A DNA stretch of 64,000 bases, from the NCBI GenBank assembly GCA_964601895.1, contig CAZROT010000004.1, positions 62,001 to 126,000 on the forward strand. The letters are read 5' to 3'. Position numbers and translations under genes: made by a program. The notes beneath the pieces were generated by a model. It made no database searches and was not told the origin of the DNA. It saw only the letters and a program-made list of their open reading frames with translations. Shown here one piece after another: positions 63,172 through 64,000 of this stretch. This DNA is from CAZROT01 sp964601895 (lineage in GTDB: Bacteria > Pseudomonadota > Gammaproteobacteria > Enterobacterales > Enterobacteriaceae). How positions within the stretch are numbered: the stretch's first letter is position 1; every line of letters begins with the position of its first letter.

Positions 63172-64000
63172 TTAAGAGCGTTTCATCATATCAAAAAAAT
63201 CATCATTGGTCTTAGTCATGGCGAGTTTATTAATCAGGAATTCCATTGCGTCAATTTCACCCATTGGATGGATTATCTTACGCAGTATCCACATTTTTTG
63301 TAATTCTTCCGACGTGGTGAGTAATTCTTCTTTGCGGGTACCTGAACGATTATAATCAATCGCTGGAAAGACGCGTTTTTCCGCAATCTTACGCGACAAA
63401 TGCAACTCCATGTTACCCGTACCCTTGAATTCTTCGTAAATTACTTCATCCATTTTCGATCCCGTATCTACAAGAGCCGTAGCAATAATTGTCAGGCTAC
63501 CTCCCTCTTCAACGTTGCGGGCAGCACCAAAAAAACGTTTTGGTCGATGCAGTGCGTTAGCATCCACACCACCCGTCAATACCTTGCCGGATGCAGGAAC
63601 AACGGTATTGTAGGCACGCGCCAGACGCGTTATGGAGTCGAGCAGAATGATGACATCTTTTTTATGTTCAACAAGACGTTTGGCTTTTTCAATCACCATT
63701 TCCGCAACTTGTACATGGCGGGATGCTGGTTCATCAAAAGTAGAAGCCACAACTTCACCCTTCACCAGCCGCTGCATTTCAGTGACTTCTTCTGGGCGCT
63801 CATCAATTAATAACACCATGAGCACACAATCTGGATAATTACAGGTAATATTAGTGGCAATATTCTGTAATAACATCGTCTTACCTGCTTTAGGCGGTGC
63901 GACGATTAAGCCACGCTGGCCACAACCGATAGGTGATGCCAGATCCAACACACGGGCAGTTAAATCTTCGGTGGATCCATTGCCACGCTCCATACGCAAT
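63172..64000 (-). CDS. rho: Transcription termination factor Rho, C-terminal part (runs off right edge)
   Basis: Rho is the hexameric RNA helicase that ends transcription. The visible 275 residues cover the ATPase core to the natural stop: Walker A APPKAGKT, Walker B VIILLDSITRLARAYN, the Q-loop region SGKVLTGGVDANAL, the R-loop GSLTIIATALVDTGSKMDEVIYEEFKGTGNMEL (cited in part), and the arginine finger region ending FFDMMKRS. About 145 N-terminal residues lie beyond the edge. Followed by wecA as in E. coli. Confidence 0.97.
   Translation of the reverse strand, partial: LRMERGNGSTEDLTARVLDLASPIGCGQRGLIVAPPKAGKTMLLQNIATNITCNYPDCVLMVLLIDERPEEVTEMQRLVKGEVVASTFDEPASRHVQVAEMVIEKAKRLVEHKKDVIILLDSITRLARAYNTVVPASGKVLTGGVDANALHRPKRFFGAARNVEEGGSLTIIATALVDTGSKMDEVIYEEFKGTGNMELHLSRKIAEKRVFPAIDYNRSGTRKEELLTTSEELQKMWILRKIIHPMGEIDAMEFLINKLAMTKTNDDFFDMMKRS

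Overview
The window is a chromosomal segment of a gamma-proteobacterium of the order Enterobacterales. Almost every housekeeping gene matches its E. coli counterpart in sequence and in local order: lptD-djlA-rapA, yabI-thiQPB, metJ-rpmE-priA-cytR-ftsN-hslVU-rraA-zapB, waaC-waaF-hldD, yibN-grxC-secB-gpsA, and rho-wecA through yifK-argX-hisR-leuT-proM. The blocks are joined in a non-E. coli order, base composition is moderate to AT-rich, intergenic stretches are long, and many expected genes are missing or decayed (rluA, polB-ara, metB, menA, cysE, gpmM, tdh-kbl, wecB, wecC, rffH, wecD). That pattern, with type III effector-like genes, suggests a host-associated bacterium in genome reduction, such as a facultative insect symbiont. 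The genus is not determined from the sequence.

Layout. 1-4.1 kb: lptD (edge), djlA, rapA. 4.5-9.1 kb: an accessory block with a broken RTX/adhesin-type gene, a short TpsA/filamentous-haemagglutinin exoprotein and an M10-type zinc metalloprotease without RTX repeats. 9.9-13.9 kb: yabI and the thiamine ABC transporter thiBPQ. 14.3 kb: a 100-N assembly gap beside an 8-bp microsatellite. 14.6-23.1 kb: metJ, rpmE, priA, cytR, ftsN, heat-shock hslVU, rraA and an elongated zapB. 23.9-30.2 kb: an effector-like island with an SpvC/OspF phosphothreonine lyase homologue, an OspC-type ADP-riboxanase homologue carrying 33-residue repeats interrupted by a second assembly gap, and three tandem paralogues with an N-terminal domain resembling the Salmonella translocated-effector (STE) domain, one of them broken. 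31-33.7 kb: envelope/stress genes yjbJ, a BON lipoprotein and yqjDEK. 34.1 kb: folA. 35.4-41.7 kb: a fused cytochrome bd cluster cydABX-cydDC. 42-46.4 kb: LPS inner-core genes and envC. 46.6-49.5 kb: yibN-grxC-secB-gpsA and trmL. 51.2-51.8 kb: four tRNA genes. 52-63 kb: yifK and a pruned enterobacterial common antigen (ECA) cluster. 63.2-64 kb: the 3' part of rho.

Functionally the window combines retained core envelope, division, protein-quality and respiratory functions with a likely host-manipulation arsenal. The effector-like genes have no secretion apparatus or chaperone beside them here, so a type III system would have to be elsewhere in the genome. The ECA cluster keeps the lipid-linked sugar initiator, flippase, polymerase and transferases, but lacks the enzymes that make UDP-ManNAcA and complete TDP-Fuc4NAc, so ECA synthesis looks compromised unless those genes lie elsewhere.
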